Source of the DNA: Globodera rostochiensis
Taxonomy: Eukaryota; Nematoda; Chromadorea; Rhabditida; Heteroderidae
Assembly: GCA_018350325.1 (NCBI GenBank)
Contig: JAEVLN010000005.1
Coordinates: forward strand, 2,304,142-2,368,141
Length of the DNA stretch: 64,000 nt
Reading direction: 5' to 3'
In this document: positions 1 through 9,461 of the stretch, in pieces
Numbering within the stretch: the first letter of the stretch is position 1
Layout: each line of letters begins with the position of its first letter
Notes under the pieces: model-generated
Seen by the model: only the letters and a program-made list of their open reading frames with translations
The model's database searches: none
Told to the model about the DNA's origin: nothing
Translations under genes and position numbers: made by a program

Positions 1-1
1 A

Positions 2-2313
2 AAAATCTGGTACAATAATAATATTCTTCCATCAAAAAACAGTTGCTATTGGCACGCTTGCCCTCATTGTTTTCCTGACGACGCGGCAATTGTTGGAGGA
101 GGGGAGACAGCTGGGGCAATCCGCGCAAGGGACGCGAAGCGAATTGCCCAAATTGCGCGGGAGTTCGAAGTTGAAATTGTCTGGGAGTGCCATCTCAACC
201 GGCTGCTGGAGGACACCCCAGGGATGAAGGCGTTCTTCGACAACACGCCCGACTCGGGGCCCATCGACTTCCATGATGCCTTTTTTGGAGGTAAATAAAA
301 AAATTTAAATAAAAAAAAATTTGAATTAAAGGCCGAACGGGCCCTGAGTGGTTAGGGGCGTCTGTGATCAAGGATGATGGTGTACTCCTGCCAAGGACCA
401 TCAAAATTAAAGACTTCAACAGTCTTTATCCGTCACGGTAAAGGTGGTGCCAATGTTTGGTCTTTAAATTTTTAAAAATTAGGAACATGTTCACCAACTA
501 CCCGGTCGGGCACCCAACCCTTGTCCACTTCGACAAGGACGTCCATTGGTGCAAACCCGCCGATGTTGTCGGGGACGACGGGTACAGGCTGGAGGGAATT
601 ATCAAGTGTTTCGTTGTGCCGCCTCGTCACGTTTATTACGGCATCCCCGTCTTGCCGCTTCGGATGAACAAGAGGACGCTGTTTCCCTTGTGCCGGAAGT
701 GTGCTGAACTCTTCCCGAGCGGCGCAGTGGACAGAGAATACAGTTGTCCTCATTTTGAGGACGAGGAAAGAGGTTAAATACTTTAAAATAATTAAATTAA
801 TTTAAATTTTTAGGGTTTTCGGTAACCATCCCACACATCGAGTTGGAGGAAGCCCTCAGAGTGGGCTATAGAGTGACGCGTGTGTACAGGGCTTACATCT
901 GGCCGTTGGCATGCGACTGGAGTGGCTTTTTGTTCCACAGCTACCTCGAGAAATTTTTGAAGATGAAATTTGAGGGTAATTTTTTATTTGAATCAATTTC
1001 CGCAATTAATAAATATATTTAGCCAGCGGCTACCCGGCAAATTGTTCAGAGGAGGGCATCAGCGAGGAGGAGGCCGCAGCGCGAAAACAAGCGTACATCG
1101 ACAAGGCTTGGAGCGTGTGCCAAGTGCGGTTGAACCCGGCCAACATCAAGTACAACGCAGGGCTGCGCTACGTGGCAAAACTCTGCCTGAACTCCCTTTG
1201 GGGGCGTTTCGCGCTGAGGTATAATTTAGAAATAAAACAATTTAAAAATTAATCAATTCAAACAAAAAATTTTTTTTAATTTAGAAATCGCCTGACCAAA
1301 ACAGAGATCATCGACAACCACTCGGATCTGGCCAAGCTGCTGAACGACGACAAGATCGAGATCAGCAGCATCGATCAGCTGACTGAAAAATTTTGGATGG
1401 TGTGCTACAAGGCCAAGGACGAGCACGTGGTCGAGCACGACACGAGCAACGTAAAAATTTCGAAGGGGTTTAGGGGAAACAATTTAAATTTGAAAATATC
1501 AGGTTGCGATAGCCCTTTGGACGACATCAGCGGCACGAATACATCTCCTCGATTCACTGCAGAAGGTCTTTTGTGTTCCAGGTGGCACCTGGCGCGAAGA
1601 CACGCGCGTACTTTACATGGTAATTGTTACAAAAAATAACAATTTTCAAAACTTGTCTTTTAAGGACACCGACTCCATCTTCTACGAGTACGAGACGGCC
1701 CTGGGGGACCCGCTGCCAGGCGGAGAGCAACTTGGTGATTTTTTAAATTCAAAAAAACAAATAAGGGTTCAATTTTAGGAGAATTGGCCGATGAATACCC
1801 ACATCACACGATTGTGGAATTCGTGTGTGGTATGTTTTGGGGTTGGGGGATCCAAAAAAATTTTTAAAAAAATAAATTGCTATTTTAGCGGGCCCAAAGG
1901 CCTACGCGCTCTGGCTTCGGGACAACACCACCGGCGAGGACCAGTACAAAATGAAGCTGCGCGGGATCACCCTCGACTCGGACGCGTGCCAGCAGATCAA
2001 CTACGCCAAGATGAAGCAGATGGTTCTGGAGAAGTGGGGCGCAGTGGACAACTACTGCAACTTCCACTACCCGTCAAAGAACTTCCGGATCACCAAAAAA
2101 GGGGAGATCTTCACCGTCCCCTTGGACAAGAGGTTCAATCCAACGGTCAATAAGGGGGTGATCAGAGATCATGGCCTGCGGGTGGTCCCCTTTGGCTACA
2201 CGGACAAGGAGTACTGCCAGCTGAACAACCCCCACTGTTGTGATTGCCAAGTTTTTGTGCCAGACCCCGAATATAACTTTAACGTCGCCGATCTTGCTCC
2301 CGAATCCGATTAA
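2..2313 (+). CDS. Maverick/Polinton protein-primed DNA polymerase B, C-terminal part
   Basis: Family B DNA polymerase of the viral/organellar (protein-primed) type, which replicates the Maverick. The 5' part lies left of the window, so about 623 C-terminal residues are visible. I see ten exons joined in frame by short AT-rich GT-AG introns: 2-290, 332-437, 483-772, 814-975, 1023-1218, 1285-1450, 1503-1619, 1665-1734, 1779-1829 and 1889-2313. Key motifs are intact: FFGGRTGP across the first junction, motif A (DFNSLYPS, around 408-435), motif B (KLCLNSLWGRF, around 1180-1210) and motif C (DTDSIFY, from 1665). GPKAYALW in the last exon is the usual thumb-side motif. It ends at TAA 2311-2313, tail to tail with the integrase gene. 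No internal stop is seen in the joined frame, so it could be functional. Exon borders are inferred from frame and family, not from transcripts. Confidence 0.93.
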
Positions 2314-2343
2314 AATTTTAATTTTTATCATTTTATTTTATTT

Positions 2344-3495
2344 TTAATCAAAATCTTCCTTTGTAACCCAATATTTTTCCGAAAATCCAATAAATTTTAC
2401 CAACATCTCTTTTTGGCCATCTCTTATCCTCTCCTTGTACTTCTTCTCCACCCTGTACAGTGTATTTTTGTCAACTTTTACTTTTGTCAGCTCGGGTAAA
2501 TAAAATTTTCGTTTGAGTTTTGTTCCATAATAATCTTTGACGAAATAATGTTCGGGATTGGATGAACGCCGTTCATCAACAGTGTAAACGTGGTCCGAAT
2601 AGTTTGGCATATATCCTAAAAATTTTAATTATTTAAAAACTTAAGATTTGAACTTTTATACCCTTTTCAAAAATGTGTTTGGGTTCTGGAATTCTGACAT
2701 TTTCCCCCAATTTGATCTTGGGGGTCTTGATAGAGGGCTCAATTGCTTCGCCATAGACTTTTTTCCACACCTCCCTCGCGTTTTGTTCATCAATGTCGAT
2801 GGGCTTTAAACCGGTTGCGCGGCACACAGAATTATTTATGGCAGCCAAAAATTTCGCAAGTACATCAACCCAAGTTGAGGTATTTTTGGCGGAAAAATAT
2901 TTGTACAAGCGGGTTTTGAGCGTACGAATTGCGCGCTCTGCAACGGCGGCCTTCTTCTTTGAACTTGTCTCAAACTTTTTAATGCCTTTTTCGGCGTAAA
3001 ACTCCTTGAGGGGCTTAGCCACAAACTCCAACCCCCGGTCCGTGTACAAGGTTTCAGGAAGTTTTGGCATTTGGCCAAAAAGTTCTTCAAAGGCCCTTTT
3101 CATCTCAGCGGGCTTTTTACTTTTGACTGGCACGCCAAACATCCGCCTCGACAGCACATCAACTGCCAATAAAAGGTATCGATTACCGGAATTCTTTCGC
3201 GACAGGGCTTGGAAGTCTGCCAAGTCGGCTTGAACATCTAAACGCAAAGTTAAAAGGGCTAAAGGGTGGGTAACTCACCGGTCATAAACCCGCCGGGGAT
3301 TGTTCTTAGGCGGCGGAATTTTTCGCGCTTAGGTTTAAACAGCGTATAGGTGGTACTTCCCCGCAAAAATTCGTCAAACTCTGCCCTCTTCACGCCAGGG
3401 TGTTTCTTTTTAACTGCCGCGTATAAAGGCTTTGCGCCCGCAAACCCCCCAGGATTGGAGGGGTCCGTGTATATTTTATTTATTTTTTCTTCCAT
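2344..3495 (-). CDS. Maverick/Polinton integrase (rve fold, chromodomain-like tail)
   Basis: Retroviral-type DDE integrase that inserts Maverick DNA. Three exons fit: 3495-3279, 3237-2662 and 2615-2344, with introns of 41 and 46 bases, giving about 354 residues. The N-terminal exon has the Polinton pattern YTDPSNPGGFAGAKPLY followed by a TYTLFKP block. The rve core follows: first Asp in QADLADF (about residue 77), second in YTDRGLEF (about 139) and Glu in AERAIRTLK (about 173). The last exon, beginning MPNYSDHVY and containing VLYRVEKK/KFIGF-like elements, matches the chromodomain-like C-terminal tail of this family. The start is taken at ATG 3495, which overlaps the end of the upstream gene by 16 bases. 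All three catalytic residues are present. Convergent with the polymerase gene. Confidence 0.92.
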
Positions 3496-4250
3496 TTTAA
3501 AGGGCAAAATCCCCCGCGTTTGATGGTCTTTCCGGATCCGACAAATCGGGGGTTAATTAACTGCTTGGCGGTTGGGTCTTGCAAGAGTTTTTTTGTCAGC
3601 TCCCGAGTTCCGCTTGGCGACGGGGCATTTTCCGGACGGGGGTTCACCAGTCGTTCAACCGCCCACGTCAAATCAAAATCAATAAATTCTCGCCCTGTTG
3701 AGGGATTGATGATTTTATCACGCTCATTTACGCCAAACCGCGTTGGGTTTGATTTTATTATTGACAATAGCTTCTCCTTCTTGGCCATTATCTCCTGTTT
3801 TTTGAGGTCCCTCTTCCTGCTGACTCTTGGCTCTGGGGCAGCTTCCACTTCCTTTGGCGTAGAAAACTTGGGGCTGCTTATTGCCGCAGGCTCATCATCA
3901 TCGGCTTCACTGCCACCAATCACAATTGTCTCTTCAACTTCTTCAGGCCCAGGCTTCAGCTGCACACCCGTTGCAGGGGGCTTGGTCATTAGGCGCATTC
4001 CATTGCTGAGTTGGACTTTGACCGGCTTGTCCTTGACCTCTTTGCGAAGCTTTAAATATCTCCTCAACTGCTGATTGTACTCTGCACTCTTTTCGCTGAC
4101 GTTTGCCGCCCTCTTTCTCTTTGCCTTTTCAAACTGTTGTTTGACAAACCCAAAATTTGTCTTATCGGTGACGTCATCCTCTACTTTCTCCCTCGCCGCA
4201 ACCAGTCCCTTGTAGTGTTCAATTGGCAGCAGAATTAGTTTGTTGGCCAT
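3480..4250 (-). CDS. Charged Maverick accessory protein (PY-like position), function unknown
   Basis: Open frame of about 256 residues in the minus-strand block, between the small core-like gene and integrase. I chose ATG 4250 (MANKLILLPIEHY); a longer frame reaches 4286, but only without an ATG. The protein starts with a hydrophobic patch. It then has long Lys/Arg/Glu-rich, probably helical stretches (about residues 25-80), a Pro/acidic linker and a basic C-terminus ending GKTIKRGGFCPLKW. Similar charged proteins with an LILLP-like start and a GSGK-type tail occur near integrase and ATPase in Polintons, where a virion or nucleoprotein role has been suggested. That assignment is inference. 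It overlaps the upstream gene by 32 bases and integrase by 16. Confidence 0.75.
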   Translation of the reverse strand: MANKLILLPIEHYKGLVAAREKVEDDVTDKTNFGFVKQQFEKAKRKRAANVSEKSAEYNQQLRRYLKLRKEVKDKPVKVQLSNGMRLMTKPPATGVQLKPGPEEVEETIVIGGSEADDDEPAAISSPKFSTPKEVEAAPEPRVSRKRDLKKQEIMAKKEKLLSIIKSNPTRFGVNERDKIINPSTGREFIDFDLTWAVERLVNPRPENAPSPSGTRELTKKLLQDPTAKQLINPRFVGSGKTIKRGGFCPLKWKKK

Positions 4251-4614
4251 CCTCTCGTCCCGAAAGCAAATATCGCGCGGCCTCAATCAATATCGGGGCC
4301 AATAGGGGAGCAAACAGTGAACCGCCGGATTGAAGAACCAATTTCCTGGCACTCTTTTCGCTTCTCGCTCGAGCCAGCTTTCGAATAAAGTTCGCAAAGG
4401 GGGCAATCTTCTGCTTTTGTTTGTTGTTCAGGCAAAAACTTCCGTTTAAAATGTTCAAACAGATTTCCACCAACGTCAACAGCTCCTCACACCCGGCTCT
4501 GCTTAACAAATGACGTATCTTCTTCTGGGAGGATGTCTTTCCAAGGGTTTTCAAATATTCGTAATTTTCCAACACGCGTTGTCCGATCAGCTGTTTCTTT
4601 TCTTGTTTAGCCAT
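4219..4614 (-). CDS. Small basic virion core-like protein with hydrophobic C-terminal segment
   Basis: About 131 residues from ATG 4614, which overlaps the ATPase stop by 8 bases (shared ATGGCTAA). The N-terminal half is basic and helical. Around residues 55-75 is a Leu-rich ILNGSFCLNNKQKQKI block, followed by an Arg/Lys-rich helix. The tail has GGSLFAPLLAPILIEAARYL, a Gly-Gly then Leu/Pro-rich hydrophobic segment. That layout (xLNGNxxL, basic helix, GGxLxxLLAP) recurs in small Polinton and adintovirus-like proteins and recalls adenovirus pX/mu-type core peptides. The relation is inferred from pattern only. Overlaps both neighbours, suggesting a shared transcript. Confidence 0.75.
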   Translation of the reverse strand: MAKQEKKQLIGQRVLENYEYLKTLGKTSSQKKIRHLLSRAGCEELLTLVEICLNILNGSFCLNNKQKQKIAPFANFIRKLARARSEKSARKLVLQSGGSLFAPLLAPILIEAARYLLSGREDGQQTNSAAN

Positions 4615-5299
4615 TTTTGGAGACAAATATAATTTTTTCGTCGTCCTCCGGAAAAATGTTTGTCCTCAGTCGTAAAATGTTGTTAGTGTTTGCGTGAAGG
4701 GTCACCAACAAATACCCATACGGCTCAGCGCACGCCTGCTTATAAGCGTCGATTAGAAACCCCTGCTCGCGAGGGAATATTTGAGTGGCCAAATTGCGAA
4801 TACTCAACATGTCGTTTGGAGCCCTCATAAGGAAAATGTACTGGGCGTTTGACCTTGGCACTCTCATTGCCTTGTCAAATAGGTTTTGCGTGAGGAAAAT
4901 CACCGCAAAGTTGTTATGGTGGGACTTTTTGGTGTACAGGTCGGCCAACTTCTTCGCGTCAATCTCGCCCATCAGATCGTCGTATACAATGAGAAAGGGT
5001 TTTGGCAACTTGTTCAACATTTCGTCTGACGGGGCTCCTGCATGAACGATTATGCCCTGCCTCTCCAATTCCGGAATCTGCGCAGAGTATTCGCCGTACG
5101 CCCAAACTTAATCAGCCAATAAATCTGTAATCATCAAGCGCTAACCTATTGCCTTCGGGGGAGGGGCAAACATTTCGTCTGCGCAGCTTAATAGGCGAAG
5201 GACCAGTTGGGTTTTGCCCGACGATGAGGGCCCACTGACAATAATCCCGCAGGGGATCGGAAATTTTAACTCTTGCTCGTTTATTCTCGGATAGTCCAT
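4607..5299 (-). CDS. FtsK/HerA-like genome-packaging ATPase
   Basis: A P-loop ATPase of about 217 residues, expected to pump element DNA into a preformed capsid (A32/FtsK-HerA packaging family, a core Polinton gene). Two exons: 5299-5146 and 5106-4607, split by a 39-base GT-AG intron. Walker A is GPSSSGKT at about residues 23-30, near the N-terminus as usual for this family. Walker B is FLIVYDD at about 89-95. A following TQNLF block fits the sensor region. The start is ATG 5299 (MDYPRINE), about 60 bases after the previous stop. The stop overlaps the next start by 8 bases. No frame damage is seen. Confidence 0.9.
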
Positions 5300-5359
5300 T
5301 ACAGAAAAGGTTAAAATGATTGATTGATTGATTGATCGGTCTCAATTTTAGGTAAGAAA

Positions 5360-5830
5360 TCAATTTGTGTCTTTCCTCTCCTCTCCGTCCTTTATCCCTT
5401 CCGTCGGCGGTTGAACTGCCAACACTTGGCCGGCCCCTGCAACAGATTCAGCTTGCCAAACCTCCGGCTGCCTCAATGGCAGAGTGAACACTTTGTTGCG
5501 CGATCTTATCCGAATTTTGGCGTTGTCGCCAAAATCCACTAAAATCAACTTATTGATTGATTTACAGAAAAAACCTTTACCGATCTCGTCAAATGGCACA
5601 AAGTGTTCGCCTCCATTTTTAAGCCGAGTCGAGAAAACTGTAACACCCTCTGCCTGAATAAAGTAGTCGAGCTCGACAGTGCCGCTCCTGCAGCGAGAGC
5701 AGCGGCCCGGCTGGTCCCATGGCACCAAGCGCGGGGTTTTCAGGTGCCGGGGGCAATACACGGTCAGACCCATTGTGTTGACGTTGAACTCAATCTCCGG
5801 AAACTCCTGCGATGGCCTTGCCCGTTTCAT
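5360..5830 (-). CDS. Zinc-binding-like hypothetical protein of the Maverick
   Basis: About 156 residues from ATG 5830; a slightly longer frame to 5842 lacks an ATG. A likely metal site is YCPRH followed by CSRCRSG (about residues 26-52), that is C-x2-H ... C-x2-C. The middle is beta-rich with alternating hydrophobic and charged residues (about 55-120). The tail is Glu/Lys-rich and looks disordered. I do not recognise the family. It begins 12 bases after the PAZ-gene stop and ends 60 bases before the ATPase start, so it is probably co-expressed with them. Confidence 0.65.
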   Translation of the reverse strand: MKRARPSQEFPEIEFNVNTMGLTVYCPRHLKTPRLVPWDQPGRCSRCRSGTVELDYFIQAEGVTVFSTRLKNGGEHFVPFDEIGKGFFCKSINKLILVDFGDNAKIRIRSRNKVFTLPLRQPEVWQAESVAGAGQVLAVQPPTEGIKDGEERKDTN

Positions 5831-5842
5831 TCTCTGCAACAC

Positions 5843-6387
5843 TCAATAGACTGGAGTCTGCCAAGTTCGGAAACTCAAGTAGTCCAAGTAGTTGTGGTCG
5901 TCAGACCCTTTATCGCCTCCTTCGGCACTTTCGTCAATGGCTAACAGCTCTAAATAAAGGGTCAATTCTCGAAATCCCCTTAGGTATAAAACTTGCCCAA
6001 GGGGTAATATTTGCTGTGGCCTTTGTTGTGGTACTCCACCACACACTTCAACTGAGGGTAAAGAAGCCGAATTCGGTGTTTTATGTAGAAATATTGGTGG
6101 ACCTTGACCTCTGGAAAAGCAGGGTGTTAGTGTGAGGTGGGAAAATGATGACAAAACATGCCAAGAAATCCTTCAAAAGCGTAGGTGTCCGACGCGGATT
6201 TTAGTGAAAAATTGCCAAATTTGACGTCCTTTGTTGTGCCGTCACGGCTCAAGTATGTTGTTTTGAGTTTTTTGCCGCCTAAGTAGCCGGACGCTTTGTT
6301 CACCGCCTCAGGGTTATTCAAATATTCCGCCAAATTTTCCGGCTTACAATTTAACAATTTTGACAGGGCGGTAGTTAACGGGATCAT
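5843..6387 (-). CDS. Stand-alone PAZ-domain protein (Argonaute-like small-RNA 3'-end binding fold)
   Basis: Three exons: 6387-6162, 6110-5997 and 5949-5843, about 148 residues. The frame is restored only if both introns (6161-6111 and 5996-5950) are removed with GC-AG borders: donors GCATGT and GCAAGT, the latter the standard GC-donor consensus. Exon 1 gives the GGKKLKTTYL strand-loop region. Exon 2 has VHQYF, an LLYPQLKC block and SKYYPL. Exon 3 supplies the rest of the terminal PAZ strand and an acidic tail. Order and spacing match the PAZ domain of Argonautes, which holds the 3' end of small RNAs. No PIWI, MID or N domain is present, so it cannot slice. It is first in the minus-strand block and divergent from the zinc-ribbon gene. 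Role is unknown; sequestering small RNAs is an inference. Confidence 0.75.
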
Positions 6388-6704
6388 CTTAAACAAATAA
6401 AGAATAAAAAGTTTGACGAAAATCAATAAGTGGCTTGGGTGTTTACTTTTGAATTTGCTTTTCCCGCCTTTTTCTTTCTCTATCTTTGGGGCCCCTCAAC
6501 ACGCACGTACGTACTCTCTACCTCTCTCTCTCTCTATTAAGAGGCGAATGGGCGGGGCGTTTATTTTGTAACGCAACTGTCTGGAGGTCCCTGCGAGCTA
6601 ACACCCTTATTCCTTTCTCCCTTTTCCCCCAAACATTTTTGCACATCATTTTACGCGAAAGTCATATTTTTGTCATCTTTTATTCATGGCTCCTAAAAGA
6701 CAAA
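6388..6704. promoter_or_regulatory. Divergent intergenic region, candidate bidirectional promoter
   Basis: The 317 bases separate the start of the minus-strand block (ATG 6387) from the start of the plus-strand block (ATG 6705). They contain a pyrimidine CT-repeat stretch (about 6518-6536) and a GC-rich patch GGGCGGGGCG just after it. No clear gene fits; a 24-codon frame from ATG 6686 overlaps the next gene start and is probably spurious. Placement makes it the likely control region for both late-type blocks. Function is inferred from layout. Confidence 0.45.
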
Positions 6705-7437
6705 ATGAACAATTTCTGGAGGAAAGCCAAAGTAATTTCAAAATTTATAAATCGTCATAAGCGCCGCTTTATAGAGCCAAACTTTGGGGATTCAAGCAAG
6801 GAGAATAATGGGCCTCGTAAATTTAAACAAGGTTACCTTTTCCGTTATTAAAAATTTTTTTTAAACAAAAAACTTAGAAAAACCCGAAAATGATGTCATC
6901 ATTTTGGACGAAGACGAGGACGACAGAAAGCCCCTTGTGGAAAAATCTGGGCCTTCCAAACGGGGAAGAAAGCCTCGCTGGGACAAACAACAACAAGAAC
7001 CAGAGGAGCTGCCGCCCCGAAAAATTCGGGCCAACGAAAGTGACGGTATTCTAGGGTCGCAGGCCATGCGATTTATTCACTTCAGGCGAGGAAAAGAGCC
7101 AGCCAAGTGTCTTTGACTACCCAACCATTTTTTGGAAACTCGCTCGACCAAAGGTAAGAGAGCCCCCTGCCAAATAACTTAAACTTAAACTTTTCCCCTT
7201 TAGTATGGCACCTTCACGTTTATGTGCAAAGATTGCCAAAACGCCAATTTCCTGCTGGGTGACCGCCGTTTCGTGTTGGCACCCCAAAATGGCGACGGCC
7301 GTTTGGAGTTCACCCAAACTTTCTGCCGTGACTGTGCCAAGCTGAACTTTGACTGCACGGACTTGATCATGAAGCACCAAAAGAAGCTTGCGCCAACAAA
7401 GAACGGACACTATCACCCGTACACAGGCGGGAAGTGA
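6705..7437 (+). CDS. Zinc-ribbon nuclear-type Maverick protein
   Basis: Four exons fit in one frame: 6705-6831, 6878-7045, 7086-7153 and 7204-7437, about 198 residues. Exon 1 is strongly basic. Exon 2 has an acidic ILDEDEDD patch followed by KRGRKPRW, like an AT-hook or nuclear localisation signal. Exon 4 holds two CxxC pairs, MCKDC and FCRDC, about 35 residues apart, a plausible zinc ribbon, and ends His/Gly-rich. I do not recognise the family; a DNA-binding or transcription role for the plus-strand block is inference. It ends 32 bases before the penton start. Confidence 0.65.
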
Positions 7438-7469
7438 TTTCACTTGATCATTTTGTCTATTTGTTAAAA

Positions 7470-9458
7470 ATGAGCAACTCCTTTTTTGTAATTTTACCCA
7501 GCAATACGCCTGGGTTTGTTGGAAATAAAACGAATAAATTCAAAGTCCATTTGCCAAAGAAATTGGTGTTTGAAGGGTCGGGGTGGATGGTGGGAATGTC
7601 TGGCATAATTTATCCCAACAGGTAGGCCAATTGGGCAAGAGATTTTAGCCAATATTACGTTAAGTTGGGCAACAGTGGGCACGCTTGAGAAACAATACGT
7701 GATTGTACATCTGCGCGATGGCCGTAAATATAGGTTCAGAGTGCCAAGCGGGAGTTTTCTTTCGCCCCAACAACTTGAGCGTGGGATCCATCATGGCATG
7801 ATCGCCGAGATGGAACGGCTGATGACGCGGAAAAGGGCAGCTCTTGTAGAAGAGGAAGGAGAACTTTTTGACCTAGAAGTCGTTGAGGAAGAGCAAGGCG
7901 TCGAACCCCCGGGCGAAGCCCCTCTCCTGCCTCTGAGAAATGAGACTGCAACCCAAGAGAGGGAGCGTGCCCAAAAGGAGCAAAAAGAGAGACTTGCGTA
8001 CGAAAAAGAAAATGACAGGCTGCGGCGTTTGGAGGAAGACCGTAAAGAGAAAGAGCGGCTGCAGCGGGTGGAGGAAGACCGTAAAGAGAAAGATAGGATT
8101 GAAAATGAGCGAAAGGCCAAGAGACAGAAATGGCTAGAGGATGGCCGCAAAGAGACTGAGAGACAACGGCAAGAGGCTGCGCGTAAGGAGATAGAGAGGT
8201 TACAGCGGATAGAGAATGCGACGAACGAGAATGAGCGGAAAGAGAAAGAGCGGAAGGAGAATGAGCGGAAAGAGAAAGAGCGGAAGGAGAATGAGCGGAA
8301 AGAGAATGAGCGGAAGGAGAATGAGCGGAAAGAGAATGAGCGGAAAGAGAATGAGCGGAAGGAGAATGAGCGGAAAGAGAATGAGCGGAAGGAGAATGAG
8401 CGGAAAGAGAATGAGCGGAAGGAGAAAGAGCGGAAGGAGAATGAGCGGAAGGAGAATGAGCGGAAAGAGAATGAGCGGAAAGAGAAAGAGCGGAAGGAGA
8501 ATGAGCGGAAGGAGAATGAGCGGAAAGAGAATGAGCGGAAAGAGAATGAGCTGAAGGAGAGCGAGAGAGTTGGCAAACTAAAACAAGAGAGCGCCAGCCA
8601 AGACAAAAATAAAGAAGAAGAGAGAATGCGGCGAGATCAAGAAAGAAAATTTAAACTGCGAGAGCTCGAGCTTCTCAAGGAGTTGAAACCGTATAGGGGT
8701 GGATGGATGCGCCTAGTGCAGGGCAAAGACCCAACCCCCGATGTCCATTATCTGCACGAAAAAGATGAATACCACTTTGCCAACGCAGTTGATAAATATC
8801 GGATTTATCACCCAGAGCTGCCCTGGGATCTGCCGGCGTTTAACCCGTCCGCCCAAATTCAGCGGAACATCGCAGAGTTCAAAGGGTTGTTTGAACGCGA
8901 AGTGTACGACGAAAACTATGGGTCAAAAACGCGAGAGGAAAAAGAAGAGCTGCTTGTGCTAGTCAAAGGATTCCGTTTCTATTATATGGAGGATATTGGC
9001 AGATTTATGCTGAAAATCTTCGACAACAAAATTTCTCATATCACATTGACCGACCAGCTGGCCTACGTACTTGGCTATGAACAGGAACAGCAGATCCTAA
9101 ACGAGGATCTCGCCAAATATTCGGTTGATTTGGGCGGCGGCGTGAGCCATTTGTGTATCTACCTTAACAGTGGGATCATTGAAAGCATGATTTTCGGCAA
9201 TACTTTTGCCAATCTCCTCCAAGTGATTGCCGTTGAAGGCAAATCAGGGAGCGTGGTTGAGAAAGATTTCCAGACCCCTTTATTTCATAAAATAATCGCC
9301 CGCGAGGTGGATGTTTTGGATGTTGAGATTCGAACACTGACCGGCCGGTATGTGCACTTACTTCTAAGGCCCTTTTTTAAATCTATTTTAGGGAAGTTCC
9401 ATTTGATTTTGGGCAAGTAGTTTTGACGCTTCAGTTTAAAAAGGTTCTGACCTTTTGA
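7470..9458 (+). CDS. Penton-like minor capsid protein with long charged coiled-coil insertion
   Basis: Expected to form the capsid vertices as a single-jelly-roll protein. Exons are 7470-7621, 7665-9347 and 9392-9458, about 633 residues. The N-terminus has the family pattern MSNSFFVILPSNT, then FKVHLPKKL and MSGIIYPN, continuing WATVG after the first intron. The C-terminal half (from about 8690) has LAYVLGYE, LCIYLNSGI and IEIRTLTGR-like strands. The true end, FDFGQVVLTLQF, is reached only by splicing at 9348-9391; reading through would give an unrelated tail. Between the strands, residues about 150-390 are almost wholly Glu/Lys/Arg/Asn, including some 21 copies of the pentad KENER. Polinton pentons are normally much shorter and lack this. 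ATG 7470 is chosen; an in-frame ATG at 7434 is possible. The stop lies 3 bases before the next ATG. Confidence 0.85.
8228..8552 (+). repeat. 15-bp coding minisatellite (KENER/KEKER pentads) in the penton gene
   Basis: About 21 head-to-tail units of 15 bases of the type GAGCGGAAAGAGAAT, varying mostly AAA/AAG (silent) and AAT/AAA (Asn/Lys). Unit length is a multiple of three, so gain or loss of units keeps the frame. Silent variants alternate in runs, indicating duplication of blocks of two to four units. Confidence 0.93.
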
Positions 9459-9461
9459 AAA

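Noticed and set aside
7791..8606. Minus-strand open frame of FRSFS repeats
   Set aside because: It is the reverse shadow of the KENER minisatellite in the penton gene; the plus frame has family motifs on both sides.
9348..9420. Penton ending by reading through the last intron
   Set aside because: The read-through tail is unrelated to the family; splicing 9348-9391 restores the expected final beta strand.
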